Source of the DNA: Serratia fonticola
Lineage (GTDB): Bacteria; Pseudomonadota; Gammaproteobacteria; Enterobacterales; Enterobacteriaceae
Direction: 5' to 3'
DNA length: 64,000 nucleotides
NCBI RefSeq assembly: GCF_001006005.1
Contig: NZ_CP011254.1
Location: forward strand, 5,456,001-5,520,000
A model generated the notes under the pieces. It did not search any database. It saw only the letters and a list, made by a program, of their open reading frames with translations, and was not told where the DNA came from. Shown here in pieces: positions 53,833 through 63,680 of this stretch (the stretch's first letter is position 1; every line of letters starts with the position of its first letter). A program made the translations under genes and the position numbers.

Positions 53833-54711
53833 GTGATCAAAGGCATCATACTTTCCGTCGTCGCTTCTCTGCTGTTCGGCGTGATGTATTACTACACCTC
53901 AATGCTAACCCCACTCGACGGCGAGGAAATCTATGGCTGGCGCACCCTGCTGACGCTGCCGTTTCTGACGCTGTTTATGCTGTTTTCCGGCGACTGGGCG
54001 CGGGTGAAAGAAATGCTGCACTGGCTACGGCAGCGCCCGCAACGCGTGCTGTTGCTGCTGCTCACCACCTCCATACTGGGAGTTCAGCTGTGGCTATTCC
54101 TCTGGGCACCGCTGCACGGCATGGCGCTGGATGTCTCACTCGGCTATTTCCTGCTGCCGCTGACCATGGTGTTGGCAGGGCGAGTGTTTTTCCGCGATCG
54201 CCTGTCTGTGCTGCAAAAGCTGGCGGCCCTATGTGCCTTGGTTGGCGTGGGTAATGAGCTGATACTGGTGGGCGGGGTTTCCTGGTCGACGCTGGTTGTC
54301 GCGTTAGGCTATCCCGTTTACTTTATTCTGCGCCGCCGCTTGGGCACCGATCATCTGGGCGGGCTGTGGTGTGAGCTGACGCTGATGCTGCCGGTCGCCG
54401 CGCTGTTTGCCCTTGGTGGCTCAGAACCGCTGGCGGCGCTGACGGCCAAACCGCTGCTGTATTTGCAGATCCCGCTGTTGGGCATTATCAGCGCGCTGGC
54501 GCTGGTGTGCTATATCCTGGCCAGCCGCCTGCTCCCCTTCAGCCTATTTGGCCTGCTGAGCTATGTAGAACCGGTGTTGCTGGTGATCGTCGCGCTGCTA
54601 TTGGGTGAAACCATTAACGCTAACCAATGGCTGACCTATATCCCAATCTGGCTGGCGGTCATGTTGCTGGTGCTGGAAGGTGCGCACCATCTGCTACGCA
54701 GAAGAATGTAA
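53833..54711 (+). CDS. RarD/EamA-family membrane transporter
   Basis: 292 residues from GTG 53833, with AGGA seven bases upstream. Ten membrane segments in two EamA repeats (about 1-135 and 145-285). DGEEIYGWRTLLTLPFLTLF near 30, LSLGYFLLPL-type (DVSLGYFLLPL near 100) and YVEPVLLVIVALLLGE near 240 match RarD-like permeases. RarD is named from chloramphenicol sensitivity, but transport substrates remain uncertain. No neighbour clarifies its cargo. A GC palindrome (copy 7) follows. Confidence 0.85.
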   Translation: MIKGIILSVVASLLFGVMYYYTSMLTPLDGEEIYGWRTLLTLPFLTLFMLFSGDWARVKEMLHWLRQRPQRVLLLLLTTSILGVQLWLFLWAPLHGMALDVSLGYFLLPLTMVLAGRVFFRDRLSVLQKLAALCALVGVGNELILVGGVSWSTLVVALGYPVYFILRRRLGTDHLGGLWCELTLMLPVAALFALGGSEPLAALTAKPLLYLQIPLLGIISALALVCYILASRLLPFSLFGLLSYVEPVLLVIVALLLGETINANQWLTYIPIWLAVMLLVLEGAHHLLRRRM

Positions 54712-54757
54712 TGCTGAAAATTGGGCTCATTACGTAGGGCGAGGCTTGCAACTCAAT

Positions 54758-54781
54758 GGGCGCAGCATGCGGCGCCCCTAC
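54758..54781. repeat. Dispersed GC-rich palindrome, copy 7
   Basis: GGGCGCAGCATGCGGCGCCC plus CTAC, identical over 24 bp to the copy at 5516-5539. It lies between the converging RarD-like and EntD-like genes. Confidence 0.75.
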
Positions 54782-54817
54782 GGCCGAGCATCTCCCCCCC
54801 CCGACAATTCATTGATT

Positions 54818-55513
54818 TTAAAAATAAATCAATGTTGTGACGGCGTCACCTTGCAACCAAAAACGCCCGCCAAAGCGGCGGCCTGAATGGCAAAGCGGCG
54901 TCAGCGTTTTTTGCAATTCCAGCTCAAACGTCTGTGCCTGCATATCCAGCTTGGTCACCCGCGCATCCATAAAATCAAAGTAGCAGCGCACCTGCGGGTA
55001 AAGCGCCTTAAACAGGCTTTCCTTGGCGGAAAACACCAGCGTCAACAGCAGGTTAAAAGGCTGTGGATGTTGTCGTAACCACTGGCATTCGTCCTCATTG
55101 ACGATGCCGCTCCACAACTCTTCTGCTCGAGCTGGCGGGATCTGCGTTTCCACATCAATGCCCACGCCACCTGCCCCACTCTCATGCTGAGCGGCACACA
55201 GCGCCGTATCATTATTGTGGCTGATCGCCCCGGCAATCCCGGCGGGCCAGAGCGGTTCACGCTTCTCCCCACGTAATAAGGTGAAATTCTGATGCCCCAA
55301 CTCTGCCAGCACCCAGCGCGCCAGATAGCGCCCGGCCAGATATTCCGCCTTACGTTTGGCGACTGCGGGTGCGACATGTTCAGGGAAATCGATACCGGCG
55401 GCAGCAAACAGATCGTCGTGATAATCCGCGACAGAGAAGTGACACTGCGCGATCAGGCCAGCAAAGCCGTCAACCGGCAATAATTCAGCATTGAGAATAA
55501 AAGAAGAGAGCAC
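54818..55513 (-). CDS. 4'-phosphopantetheinyl transferase, EntD-like
   Basis: 231 residues in the EntD/Sfp superfamily. The metal-binding GGVGIDVETQIP (near 113-124) and FSAKESLFKALYP (near 160-172) motifs are intact; AISHNNDTALCAAQ near 95 is the CoA-contact region. It adds the phosphopantetheine arm to carrier proteins, usually in siderophore synthesis. No NRPS or siderophore gene lies in the window, so it acts on a system elsewhere. It is monocistronic, with agp downstream-facing on the same strand at a 300-bp remove in the opposite order. Confidence 0.88.
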   Translation of the reverse strand: MLSSFILNAELLPVDGFAGLIAQCHFSVADYHDDLFAAAGIDFPEHVAPAVAKRKAEYLAGRYLARWVLAELGHQNFTLLRGEKREPLWPAGIAGAISHNNDTALCAAQHESGAGGVGIDVETQIPPARAEELWSGIVNEDECQWLRQHPQPFNLLLTLVFSAKESLFKALYPQVRCYFDFMDARVTKLDMQAQTFELELQKTLTPLCHSGRRFGGRFWLQGDAVTTLIYF

Positions 55514-55562
55514 GTTTCATCCGTGATAAGGGGTCCGTTGAGACAGTATATACCGCGCGGCA

Positions 55563-55588
55563 GGCCGGGGCGAAACGGTTCGCCCCGG
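55563..55588 (-). terminator. GC hairpin after agp
   Basis: GCCGGGGCGAA, short loop, TTCGCCCCGGC lies 9 bp downstream of the agp stop on the minus strand. No T tract follows; a Rho-aided or stabilising hairpin is as likely as an intrinsic terminator. Confidence 0.5.
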
Positions 55589-55596
55589 CAGCACGG

Positions 55597-56829
55597 TTAA
55601 TGCAAGACGTCCTTCATGGTTTTTTCAAAGTCGCTCCAGGCGCAGAAGCCGTCTTTATCTACCGGGCAGCCTTCCAGCGCCAGGGTGACGCGCTGCGGCG
55701 GGGTGCTTAGCGTCAGCGGTTCGGCATTACGCAACTGCTCGGTTGATTGATAGACATACTCAATCTTCAACAGATCGCGATCGCCTTTGCCATCATGCCA
55801 GCGTTGGAACACCAGCTTGCCGCCAATCGGGGTCTTCTCATACTGCTTCGGCAATTCATACGGCTTGAACTTCATCGCTGATAGTAAGGAGGCGATGTTG
55901 GAATCATGCCCCACCAGCACGGTCAGCTTCGGAGAATCTGCCTTGCGCTCACTGATCAGCGCCGAATTGATGTAGGTCAGCAGCGGCTTGGCAACGTTCT
56001 GGGCAACGACCGACGAGGTGAACAGCGAATCCTGATAGCCATCTTTCAGCTTGGCCAACTGCTGCCACTGGTGCGGCGTCACTATCTTGCCCCAGGCCAC
56101 GTCTTTCATCGGGAAGCCTTCGTAATATTGCAGCATAAAGGCATCCACCAGCGAGTTACCCACTTTCAGCGGGCCAGAAACGCCTGGCTCTTTCCCCGGC
56201 ACCGCGCTCATTTTGTTCGGTTCAGTGGCCAGGTTGCACTGCTTGTCAGTCTTGCAGGCAGGAGAGTCTTTGTAGTCGATGATCTGCTCGAGCTGTTTGT
56301 AGGAGGCGTCCAGCTTCAGCGATGCCAGCTCGGCATTCATGGCGCTCAGCGCCTGCTGGTTAAAGGCTTCGCTGTTGTCGGTGATAATCGGGTTGAAGGT
56401 AGGATCCATCTCCCCCATTTTCTCCTGATGATGCACGCTGATATCACAGCCAGGGAACGCGCCGTTGGTAAAGAACTGCGCGGTGGCTACGGTGCGTTGC
56501 AGGCTGTTGGCATACACGTAAACGCTGTCAGCGGCCGGGCAACCTTCCTGCGGCAAAATGCCCGCCTGCTTGAGCCACGCGTTGAAATAGTGGCCCATAT
56601 ACACTTCCAGCACGCCGCCCTTGGTGGTCAGCAAGCCACCTGGCGTATCCCACTGTGGCCAGGCTTTCGGCGTGGACTGGGCTAACACGCTGCCGTTGTT
56701 CGCCAACGGTGCGCGCAGGTTATGGCGGCTCATTACCAGCACCTGTTCCAGTTGATAACCGTCGTTCTCGGCAAAGGCGGTGCCGCTAAACAGCAAAGGC
56801 AGGCAAAGTAATAACGTTTTTTTTCTCAT
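55597..56829 (-). CDS. agp: Glucose-1-phosphatase (histidine acid phosphatase)
   Basis: 410 residues with a signal peptide (LLFSGTAFA, cleavage near 20). A periplasmic two-domain histidine acid phosphatase that releases glucose from glucose 1-phosphate; Agp also has phytase activity. The active site is [15 protein letters not shown] (RHxxRxP, near 33-47) with the second His/Asp pair in [11 protein letters not shown] (near 305). Four or more Cys suggest disulfides. The gene follows the cit operon after a 144-bp gap but should have its own promoter. Confidence 0.94.
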   Translation of the reverse strand: MRKKTLLLCLPLLFSGTAFAENDGYQLEQVLVMSRHNLRAPLANNGSVLAQSTPKAWPQWDTPGGLLTTKGGVLEVYMGHYFNAWLKQAGILPQEGCPAADSVYVYANSLQRTVATAQFFTNGAFPGCDISVHHQEKMGEMDPTFNPIITDNSEAFNQQALSAMNAELASLKLDASYKQLEQIIDYKDSPACKTDKQCNLATEPNKMSAVPGKEPGVSGPLKVGNSLVDAFMLQYYEGFPMKDVAWGKIVTPHQWQQLAKLKDGYQDSLFTSSVVAQNVAKPLLTYINSALISERKADSPKLTVLVGHDSNIASLLSAMKFKPYELPKQYEKTPIGGKLVFQRWHDGKGDRDLLKIEYVYQSTEQLRNAEPLTLSTPPQRVTLALEGCPVDKDGFCAWSDFEKTMKDVLH

Positions 56830-56944
56830 CCGCAGAGGCTCCCTAAATATGATTATTTTGAATAGGTTAACGTTGGATTTGTATAATGACGGCGTTCGAC
56901 ATGAAAGTGTGTGACGGGCGTCACGGGGGAAGGGAATGCAACAG

Positions 56945-56966
56945 CGGCCATCCGTGGATGGCCGCC
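56945..56966 (-). terminator. Hairpin after citT, possible end of the cit operon
   Basis: GCGGCCATCC, GT, GGATGGCCGC just after the citT stop forms a strong stem but lacks a T run on the minus strand. It is a likely 3' end for the citCDEFXGT transcript. Confidence 0.5.
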
Positions 56967-56973
56967 GATTAAC

Positions 56974-58443
56974 TTAATACCACAGGCTAAGAATTGGCCA
57001 GCCGATCAACAGCAGCGCCGCGATATACACCACGCCGAGGATACCGCCAAGACGCCAGTAGTCTTTCGACTTCACATAGCCGCAGCCGTAGATGATTACC
57101 CCTGGGCCAGTGGCATACGGGGTCAATACCCCCATGATACCGATAGACAACACCAGCAGGATGGAAAGGTGCTCCATCGGCACGCCCGGCAAGCCTTTAC
57201 CTACCGCCAGGATCATCGGCAGCATGGTCGCGGTGTGGGCCGACAGGCTGGCAAACAGGTAGTGCGCGTAGTAGAACACCAGTACCAGCAGGACGACCGT
57301 CATCTTCGGTGAGAAACCATCCAGATGGGTGCTCATGGTGGTGGCAAACCAGTCGATAAAGCCGGAACGGCTCAGGCCGCTGGCCATCACCACCAAGGTT
57401 GCCAGGTTAACCAGGGTATTCCAGGCGCTGGAGTATTTGGTGATGTCTTTCCAACTGACCACGTGCAGGGCAAGCATCAGCGATACCGCCAGCAAACACA
57501 CCGTAGTCGCATCCACGATTTTACCGCCGAACACCCACAGGCACAGGCTGAGTAACACCAGGCCGATCAAGGTATATTCTTTGCGGGTCAGTTTCCCCAT
57601 TTCCCCCAGTGCCGTATTGGCCCAACCAGCCACTTCATCGCTGTGGGTAACACCTGGCTTATACAGGTAGTAGGAAATCAACGGCGCAACGATCAGCAAC
57701 AGCAGCCCAACCGGCAGGAAGGCCAGGAACCATTGCATCCAGCTGATGTTGATCCCGGCAATCTTGTGGACGAACTCAATACCCAGCACGTTAGGTGCCG
57801 CGCCGGTCACAAACATGGAGGAACTGATGCTGGTCCCTACCACCATCATCCACATCAGGTAACCACCGATGCGGCGTGACGAAGGATCGTTCGGGAAAGA
57901 GTCAAACAGCGGCGGCAGGTTTTTCACCACCGGGAACACGGTGCCCCCGGTACGCGCGGTGTTGGATGGGGTAAACGGGGCTAACAGGATATCGATGATC
58001 ACCACCGCGTAGCCCAGCGTCAGGGTGCGTTTGCCCATGAACTTCACCAGGAACAGCGCGATGCGGCGCCCTAACCCGGTGGCTTCATAGCCCAGCGCAA
58101 AGATAAAGGCCCCAAACACCAACCAAACGGTGGTACTGGAGAACCCGGCCAGCCCCCATTTGAGCGCCTCTTTACCGGCTTTAAAGCTGGGATTGGCCAG
58201 CTCTTCGGCACCAAACAGCACCCAGTTGGAACTGAGCACGCTGACGGTCACGGCAATAAAGCTGATCGCCGTGGCCGGGATCGGCTCCAGGATCATACCG
58301 ACGATCATCGCCACAAAGATGGCAAAGTAACGCCAGGCTTGCGGTGGCATGCCCTCCGGCGTGGGTATCATTAACAGGACGGCAAGCACCACCAACGGGG
58401 CGATCGCTTTCCAGACTTTCTCTTTGGTTTCGGACATGGACAC
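56974..58443 (-). CDS. citT: Citrate/succinate antiporter (DASS family)
   Basis: 489 residues with about 12 membrane segments. The DASS motifs are present: LAPFTPSNTARTGGTVFPVV near 155-174 (the first SNT carboxylate-binding loop), TGAAPNVLG near 222 and the C-terminal half ending in LTPYATGPGVIIYGCGY (second loop). It brings citrate in and exports succinate from the fermentation. It is the last gene of the cit operon, 25 bp after citG, the E. coli order. Tartrate/succinate exchange (TtdT) is the closest alternative; the neighbours favour citrate. Confidence 0.93.
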   Translation of the reverse strand: MSMSETKEKVWKAIAPLVVLAVLLMIPTPEGMPPQAWRYFAIFVAMIVGMILEPIPATAISFIAVTVSVLSSNWVLFGAEELANPSFKAGKEALKWGLAGFSSTTVWLVFGAFIFALGYEATGLGRRIALFLVKFMGKRTLTLGYAVVIIDILLAPFTPSNTARTGGTVFPVVKNLPPLFDSFPNDPSSRRIGGYLMWMMVVGTSISSSMFVTGAAPNVLGIEFVHKIAGINISWMQWFLAFLPVGLLLLIVAPLISYYLYKPGVTHSDEVAGWANTALGEMGKLTRKEYTLIGLVLLSLCLWVFGGKIVDATTVCLLAVSLMLALHVVSWKDITKYSSAWNTLVNLATLVVMASGLSRSGFIDWFATTMSTHLDGFSPKMTVVLLVLVFYYAHYLFASLSAHTATMLPMILAVGKGLPGVPMEHLSILLVLSIGIMGVLTPYATGPGVIIYGCGYVKSKDYWRLGGILGVVYIAALLLIGWPILSLWY

Positions 58444-58468
58444 TTCTCCTGAAGGCTTCGTTATTTTT

Positions 58469-59362
58469 TTAAGCCCCCGTCTGCGGCAACTGCGCCAACA
58501 GCCAGGTGACTATCAATAAATCGGCACTACCGCCGGGGCTGAGATTGCGGGCGATGCACGCAATGTCGAACTGCCGTAAACGGGCAATTCCTTGTGCCGT
58601 CCCTGCCCCTCCCTGTGCCAATAACTGGCTGGCGTAGTGTTGTAACCAGCGCAGCCCTTTGATGCCGCCCCGCGAGGCGACGTTGGTATCATCGTTATGC
58701 GCCATCAGCCACAGTAGGCTGTCCAGCAGCGCGACCTGTTCGCCACAACCACTGGCGATCCTCTGGCGATACAGCGGCAACGAGCCACCAATCACCCGCT
58801 GAAAGCCGGATTCAGCCTCACCACGGGCACCGCTCAGGCCAAACTCGGCAAATAACCGTTGCCCTGCCGTCTGGCCTGCGTTGTTGCGTTGCAGCTCTCG
58901 GCTAACCAACCCACGGCACATCTGGGCCACTTCATCACACAGGCTTTGGGCGTCTATCTGCCGTTGTTGTTGCTGTAAGCGGCCAAGGGCGCAGCACAAC
59001 AGCCCTAGCGAGAACACGCTGCCTTTATGGGTGTTGATGCCGCCAGTGGCGCGGAACATCTGTTCTTCGCAGGCCATGCCCAATGGGCGCAGGCGTGCAA
59101 GCTGCTGCTCGGCAGGCAAAACGGCGTCGGCCATACCCTGGCGGATAAAATAGGGTAGCCACCGGCCAATCGCCCTTGAGCTGCGATAGAAATGGCCAAT
59201 ATCCATGTCGCGATGCGCGCCGTTGTTGTGGCGATCGACCAACCCCGGTTTCGGCGTCAGGTTGACCTCCACCAACAGCGCCCGATAGGCGTCGCGGGCA
59301 AAGCGCTGGCTGTGCGAAAGATCTGTAACCGTCGGCTGCCAATCAGGCTGGGAGTGCATCAT
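58469..59362 (-). CDS. citG: 2-(5''-triphosphoribosyl)-3'-dephosphocoenzyme-A synthase
   Basis: About 297 residues from ATG 59362 (GGATGCTCA upstream; a second ATG follows at once at 59359). It makes the precursor of the citrate lyase prosthetic group from dephospho-CoA and ATP. Conserved segments are [16 protein letters not shown] near 37, [14 protein letters not shown] near 115 and [13 protein letters not shown] near 250. It overlaps the end of citX by about 20 nt, so the two are coupled. The longer frame to 59473 lies within citX and is rejected. Confidence 0.92.
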   Translation of the reverse strand: MMHSQPDWQPTVTDLSHSQRFARDAYRALLVEVNLTPKPGLVDRHNNGAHRDMDIGHFYRSSRAIGRWLPYFIRQGMADAVLPAEQQLARLRPLGMACEEQMFRATGGINTHKGSVFSLGLLCCALGRLQQQQRQIDAQSLCDEVAQMCRGLVSRELQRNNAGQTAGQRLFAEFGLSGARGEAESGFQRVIGGSLPLYRQRIASGCGEQVALLDSLLWLMAHNDDTNVASRGGIKGLRWLQHYASQLLAQGGAGTAQGIARLRQFDIACIARNLSPGGSADLLIVTWLLAQLPQTGA

Positions 59363-59891
59363 TGAGCATCCTTTCCATAGCATTGAGCAGTTGTTCGGTG
59401 CTGTGGCTCTGCTGGCGGGCGCAAATCTTGGCTGGCTGATTGCACAGCAGACAGTTGCGTTCAGGCAGACCAAGTTCGCGCCGCGACAAGATCTTTCCTT
59501 GCGGGGTCAGCACATCGATATCCCACAGGCGGCCAATCGGCTGCTGGATTTCCAGTTGGATGGCAGCCTCTTTCACCGCGCGAGCATCGGCTTGCAGCGC
59601 CAGATAGCCTTCGCAGCCGGTGGGCAGCGCCAGGGTCTTCTGCTGCAAACAAAGCCAGCCTTGCTGGCGATACATCTGCTGCAGAGCCTGCCTGCCCAGG
59701 TTGAACACGCGCCGCGTCATGGGGCTGTCTTTCACCGCCCCCGGCACCACCAGAGTGAGCACCACCAGCGTGGCGGTAGGATGGCGCGCCAGCCACGCCT
59801 GTTGCCGTGCCTGCCGGCATTCACGGCTGGAAAGCAGTTCGGGCAAACTTACGGCGCGGCTGGCGGCCAATTCGGGGGAGATGTAAGCCAT
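59343..59891 (-). CDS. citX: Apo-citrate lyase phosphoribosyl-dephospho-CoA transferase
   Basis: 182 residues from ATG 59891, with GGAG upstream in the end of citF; the extra 11 codons of the longer frame precede this site. CitX attaches the prosthetic group to the Ser of CitD. Landmarks are [19 protein letters not shown] at 15-33, [17 protein letters not shown] near 40 and the C-terminal [20 protein letters not shown] near 120 with [14 protein letters not shown]. In many organisms citX and citG are fused; here they are separate but overlapping. Confidence 0.93.
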   Translation of the reverse strand: MAYISPELAASRAVSLPELLSSRECRQARQQAWLARHPTATLVVLTLVVPGAVKDSPMTRRVFNLGRQALQQMYRQQGWLCLQQKTLALPTGCEGYLALQADARAVKEAAIQLEIQQPIGRLWDIDVLTPQGKILSRRELGLPERNCLLCNQPAKICARQQSHSTEQLLNAMERMLNDALPA

Positions 59892-59895
59892 GGCG

Positions 59896-61404
59896 TTACT
59901 CCGCGACCTGATGTACGACGTCAATCACCGAACCGTCGCGATAGCGCACCACGGCCACCACGTTGTCGGTAAAGGCGATCGGTTTCGGTTCGCCGGTCAG
60001 TACCAGCGCACGCTCACGCAGCCATTCGATGGTGACCACCTGCAACCCGGCATCGCGTAATCTCTGCGCCAGCTCTGGGCGGGCCGGGTTAACGGCAATA
60101 CCGTGGTCGGTCACCAGAATGTCGATGCTGGAGCCCGGCGTAACGCAGGTGGTCACCTGCTCAACCAGCGTAGGAATGCGGCCACGCACCAACGGCGCGA
60201 CAATAATCGCCAACCGTGCCGCCGCTGCAGTATCACAGTGTCCACCGGAAGCACCACGGATCACCCCGTCAGACCCGGTCAGCACGTTAACGTTAAAGCC
60301 GGTGTCAATTTCCAGGGCGCTCAGCACGACCACGTCCAGGCGGTCAACCGATGCGCCCTTGGAGCTGAAGTTGGCGTACTGATTAGCGCTGATCTCGATA
60401 TGATTTGGGTTGCGAGCCAATGACATGGCCGCAGCACGGTCAAAGCTCTGCACGTCCAGCAGTTTGCCGATCAGGCCTTTCTCATGCAGATCCACCATGG
60501 TGGAGGTGATGCCGCCCAGTGCAAAACCGGCGCGGACGCCACGGGCACGCATCTTGTCTTCCAGGAAGCGGGTTACGGCCAACGAAGCGCCACCGGTGCC
60601 GGTCTGTAAGGAGAAGCCTTCGGTGAAGTAGCCGGAATCAACGATCACCTCGGCAGCACGGCGGGCAATCAGCAGCTCACGCGGGTTGGAGGTCATACGC
60701 GTGGCATCGGCCCCGATCTTGTCCGCATCCCCTACGCGCTCCAGTTGCACGATCAGATCGACCTGATCCTGTGCCAGGCTGGCGGGATGATGCGGATAAG
60801 GCACGATCGCCTCGGTCAGCAGCACCACGCTCCGGGCCGCAGCGGCATCCACTTTGGCGTAACCAAGCGAACCGCAGCAGGCATCGCCGGTATAACCGTT
60901 GGCATTGCCGAACTCATCGCAGGTCGGCACCCCAAGGAAGGCAACGTCGATCTGCAATTCACCCGACTCGACCAGGTTGACCCGGCCACCGTGCGAGTGA
61001 ACCTGCACTGGCTCTTTCAGCAAGCCGCGCGAAATGGCGTCCGCCAACGGCCCACGTAAGCCGGAGGTATAAATGCGGCTCACCACCCCGTTGCGAATAT
61101 GGCCGACCAGCGGCGCATGGCAATCGGTCAATGAACTGGAGGCCAGCGTCAGGTTGCGGAAGCCCATCTTCGCCAGCACATCCATCACCTGGTTGAGTGC
61201 CAGATCGCCGCCACGGAATGCGTGGTGGAAAGAGATGGTCATACCGTCCTGTAGACCGCTGCGGCGGATCGCCACTTCCAGCGACTCACAGCGTTTGATG
61301 TCGCGCGGTTTACGCGCCTGCAGGTTGGCCTTGGAGGCTTCCTGATAAAGCCGCATCTCGGCGTGATTGTTCAAGGTCATCAGGCGTTGTTGGCGTTTCA
61401 TCAT
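59896..61404 (-). CDS. citF: Citrate lyase alpha subunit (citrate:acetyl-ACP transferase)
   Basis: 502 residues. CitF swaps acetyl on the ACP for citrate in the first half-reaction. It shows [18 protein letters not shown] near 52, [21 protein letters not shown] stretch near 95, the coenzyme A transferase [18 protein letters not shown] near 385 and [17 protein letters not shown] near 430. The start ATG 61404 overlaps the citE stop (ATGATGA), and a second ATG three bases on is equally possible. It lies four bases before citX. Confidence 0.96.
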   Translation of the reverse strand: MMKRQQRLMTLNNHAEMRLYQEASKANLQARKPRDIKRCESLEVAIRRSGLQDGMTISFHHAFRGGDLALNQVMDVLAKMGFRNLTLASSSLTDCHAPLVGHIRNGVVSRIYTSGLRGPLADAISRGLLKEPVQVHSHGGRVNLVESGELQIDVAFLGVPTCDEFGNANGYTGDACCGSLGYAKVDAAAARSVVLLTEAIVPYPHHPASLAQDQVDLIVQLERVGDADKIGADATRMTSNPRELLIARRAAEVIVDSGYFTEGFSLQTGTGGASLAVTRFLEDKMRARGVRAGFALGGITSTMVDLHEKGLIGKLLDVQSFDRAAAMSLARNPNHIEISANQYANFSSKGASVDRLDVVVLSALEIDTGFNVNVLTGSDGVIRGASGGHCDTAAAARLAIIVAPLVRGRIPTLVEQVTTCVTPGSSIDILVTDHGIAVNPARPELAQRLRDAGLQVVTIEWLRERALVLTGEPKPIAFTDNVVAVVRYRDGSVIDVVHQVAE

Positions 61405-62318
61405 GCTTCCTCGCTGTGGTTCGGTTCTTCACGCACGCCGGAGAGCGCTGCGCGTTGCAGTACTAGACGGGCCCGTTCAATCACCGGGCTATCGACCATC
61501 TTGCCGTTCAGCGAAACCACGCCGCGCCCCTCTTTTTCTGCCGCTTCTGCCGCATCAACCACTCGCTGGGCATGGGCCACTTCTTTGGCGGTTGGTGCGT
61601 ACAGGTTGTGCAGCAGCTCGATCTGGCGTGGGTTAATCAGAGATTTACCGTCAAAGCCCAGCTGTTTGATCAGCGCCGCTTCCTGTAGGAAACCCGCTTC
61701 GTTGTTGGCATCGGAATAGACGGTATCGAACGCCTGGATCCCGGCTGAGCGGGCGGCCTGCAACAGTGAACAACGGGCAAACAGCAGTTCAATGCCTTCC
61801 GGCGAGCGCTCGGTACGCAGATTGCGCACATAGTCTTCGGCACCCAGCGCAATCCCGATCAACCTTGGGGAAGCCTGCGCAATCGCCACCGCGTTGGTGA
61901 TGCCCTGTGCGGACTCGATCGCCGCCAGCAGGCCAGTGCTGCCGACCGGGCGACCACAGGTTCGTTCAATGGCGGCGATTTCACGCTCCATATCCACTAC
62001 GTCCTGCGCGGTGTCGGTTTTTGGCAGACGGACGATATCCGCTCCGCCACGCACTACCGCTTGCAGATCCGCCAGACCATAGGCCGAGTCCAGGGCGTTG
62101 ACGCGCACAATGGTTTCTACTTCCTGATACAGCGGGTGTTGCAGCGCGTGATACACCAGGCGACGGGCCGCGTCTTTCTCCCGCAGGATCACCGAGTCTT
62201 CCAGATCGAACATCAACGCATCGGCCTGATAGATAAAGGCGTTGCTGACCATGGCGGCATTCGCCCCCGGCACGAATAGCATGCTGCGGCGCATGCGGTG
62301 TTTATTCAGCGTTTTCAC
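61401..62318 (-). CDS. citE: Citrate lyase beta subunit (citryl-ACP lyase)
   Basis: 305 residues. The start is chosen as GTG 62318, which has GGAGGAACGCC upstream and gives the normal N-terminus; the ATG at 62294 ([18 protein letters not shown]) lies farther in and has no better site. CitE cleaves citryl-ACP to oxaloacetate and acetyl-ACP, a TIM barrel using Mg. Motifs are LMFDLEDSV near 40 (metal Glu/Asp), VRVNALDSA near 70, [13 protein letters not shown] near 135 and [13 protein letters not shown] near 160. It overlaps citD by 17 nt and citF by 4. Confidence 0.95.
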   Translation of the reverse strand: MKTLNKHRMRRSMLFVPGANAAMVSNAFIYQADALMFDLEDSVILREKDAARRLVYHALQHPLYQEVETIVRVNALDSAYGLADLQAVVRGGADIVRLPKTDTAQDVVDMEREIAAIERTCGRPVGSTGLLAAIESAQGITNAVAIAQASPRLIGIALGAEDYVRNLRTERSPEGIELLFARCSLLQAARSAGIQAFDTVYSDANNEAGFLQEAALIKQLGFDGKSLINPRQIELLHNLYAPTAKEVAHAQRVVDAAEAAEKEGRGVVSLNGKMVDSPVIERARLVLQRAALSGVREEPNHSEEA

Positions 62319-62613
62319 GGCGTTCCTCCCAAGGCAGCGCGGCGGTTTCGCTGGCACGCATCAGCGCGGTTTCCAGCCGTGCACGCAGCACACAGTCCAG
62401 TGCGCCTTTATCGTCGACAATCACCTGCACCGGCGGCACGTCGTACTGCTGCAAAACCTGCAACAAGGTGTGGCGGATGGCATCGCCGAACTGTTTTTCC
62501 ACGCTGCTGGCAATCAGCAGATCGTGTTCCGGGCCTTCTGCTGGCGCGATACGGACCATGACATCGCTGGATTCCAGCGTGCCGGCCATTGCTTCTCGGA
62601 TTATTTTCATCAT
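62302..62613 (-). CDS. citD: Citrate lyase acyl carrier protein (gamma subunit)
   Basis: 103 residues (or 102 if the second ATG, 62610, is used). The Ser carrying the phosphoribosyl-dephospho-CoA arm is in [15 protein letters not shown], residue 15 from the first Met and 14 from the second, matching Ser14 of E. coli. [14 protein letters not shown] and [16 protein letters not shown] are conserved. It overlaps citC by the four bases ATGA and citE by 17 nt, giving coupled synthesis of the complex. Confidence 0.96.
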   Translation of the reverse strand: MMKIIREAMAGTLESSDVMVRIAPAEGPEHDLLIASSVEKQFGDAIRHTLLQVLQQYDVPPVQVIVDDKGALDCVLRARLETALMRASETAALPWEERRENAE

Positions 62614-63680
62614 TCACCTGATTGTGCGGACTCAAATTCTTGCGGTACTGGCTTGGCCCGGCGCTGTGCCTGCAGATCCTGCAGGTAGTACAGCGTGTCT
62701 TTCGGCACCAGAGGCGCGGCGGCGTGGAAGTCTCCCGCAGCCAGCAACTTGCGCACCCAGGAGGCAGAGATCGCCGTGCCCTGGTACTGCAAGCGCTCAA
62801 TTTCCACCAGATCGATCGGTGGGCTAGGCAGCGCCGGAGTTTCCAGCCAATAACGCATGTCGCGGTTGTATTTCGCCGTTACGGCGCAGAACGGTTCGTT
62901 GCCGACAAATCGATGCGTGATGCCCAACGCGGGAGCCAGATACTGGCGGAAGATTTTCAGATCGATTTCGGTGTAACAGTCGTCGGCAACCCCCTGCTCT
63001 TTAATGAAGTAGCAAGGGAAAGTGGCACGGGAGATCACGTATTGTGACCCCTCATGCACCGTCAGATTGGTGATCCCCTCGGTGCCCTTCAGTACCAGAT
63101 CGCGGCGATCGTCATACGGGAAGCGCGAGGTGTTTTCTTTCACTAGGAACAGATGCAGCCAGTCACAGCGGGCGGCGGCTTCCCGCACCAGATATTGATG
63201 GCCACGGGTAAAGGGGTTGGCATTCATCACGATGCTGCCAATGGTGTCTCCCGGCTGGCGCTCGCTGGCCAGTTGCGCAGCGTAACGCTTCAGGCGGCAC
63301 GGGCTGTTCTCCATCAGCACCACGATGCCGGGCACGCTGGCAATCGGGTAAAAGCCACACTGGCGAAACAGCGCCTCATTCTGCACTTTGGTATAGATAA
63401 ACAGCTGGGTGTGATGGCGCTCATAGGCCAGATTCACCAGTTCGGTCGCCAATGATAACGCCAAGCCTTCACCGCGCATTTGCGGGCTGATGGCCACGCA
63501 TTTGATAATATTTTCGGCGATACCTCCGCAGGCAACCAATTGCTCGCCCTGGGTCACGGTGATAAAAACTTCGACCGTGGTATCAATATTCAGATCGTTA
63601 CTACGCAAAAAAGCATTAATTGCCGCTATATTTTTGTGATCCGATCTCTTCACCCGATTAAATACGGTATCGCCCAACAT
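62610..63680 (-). CDS. citC: Citrate lyase ligase (acetate:SH-citrate lyase ligase)
   Basis: About 356 residues from ATG 63680 ([24 protein letters not shown] upstream; the frame runs back to 63713). CitC activates the lyase by acetylating the ACP thiol with ATP. An N-terminal GNAT-like domain (1-130; [20 protein letters not shown]) precedes the nucleotidyltransferase domain with [18 protein letters not shown] near 148-165, which has the (H/N)xxH-type site, and [18 protein letters not shown] near 310. It is the first gene of citCDEFXGT. Confidence 0.95.
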   Translation of the reverse strand: MLGDTVFNRVKRSDHKNIAAINAFLRSNDLNIDTTVEVFITVTQGEQLVACGGIAENIIKCVAISPQMRGEGLALSLATELVNLAYERHHTQLFIYTKVQNEALFRQCGFYPIASVPGIVVLMENSPCRLKRYAAQLASERQPGDTIGSIVMNANPFTRGHQYLVREAAARCDWLHLFLVKENTSRFPYDDRRDLVLKGTEGITNLTVHEGSQYVISRATFPCYFIKEQGVADDCYTEIDLKIFRQYLAPALGITHRFVGNEPFCAVTAKYNRDMRYWLETPALPSPPIDLVEIERLQYQGTAISASWVRKLLAAGDFHAAAPLVPKDTLYYLQDLQAQRRAKPVPQEFESAQSGE

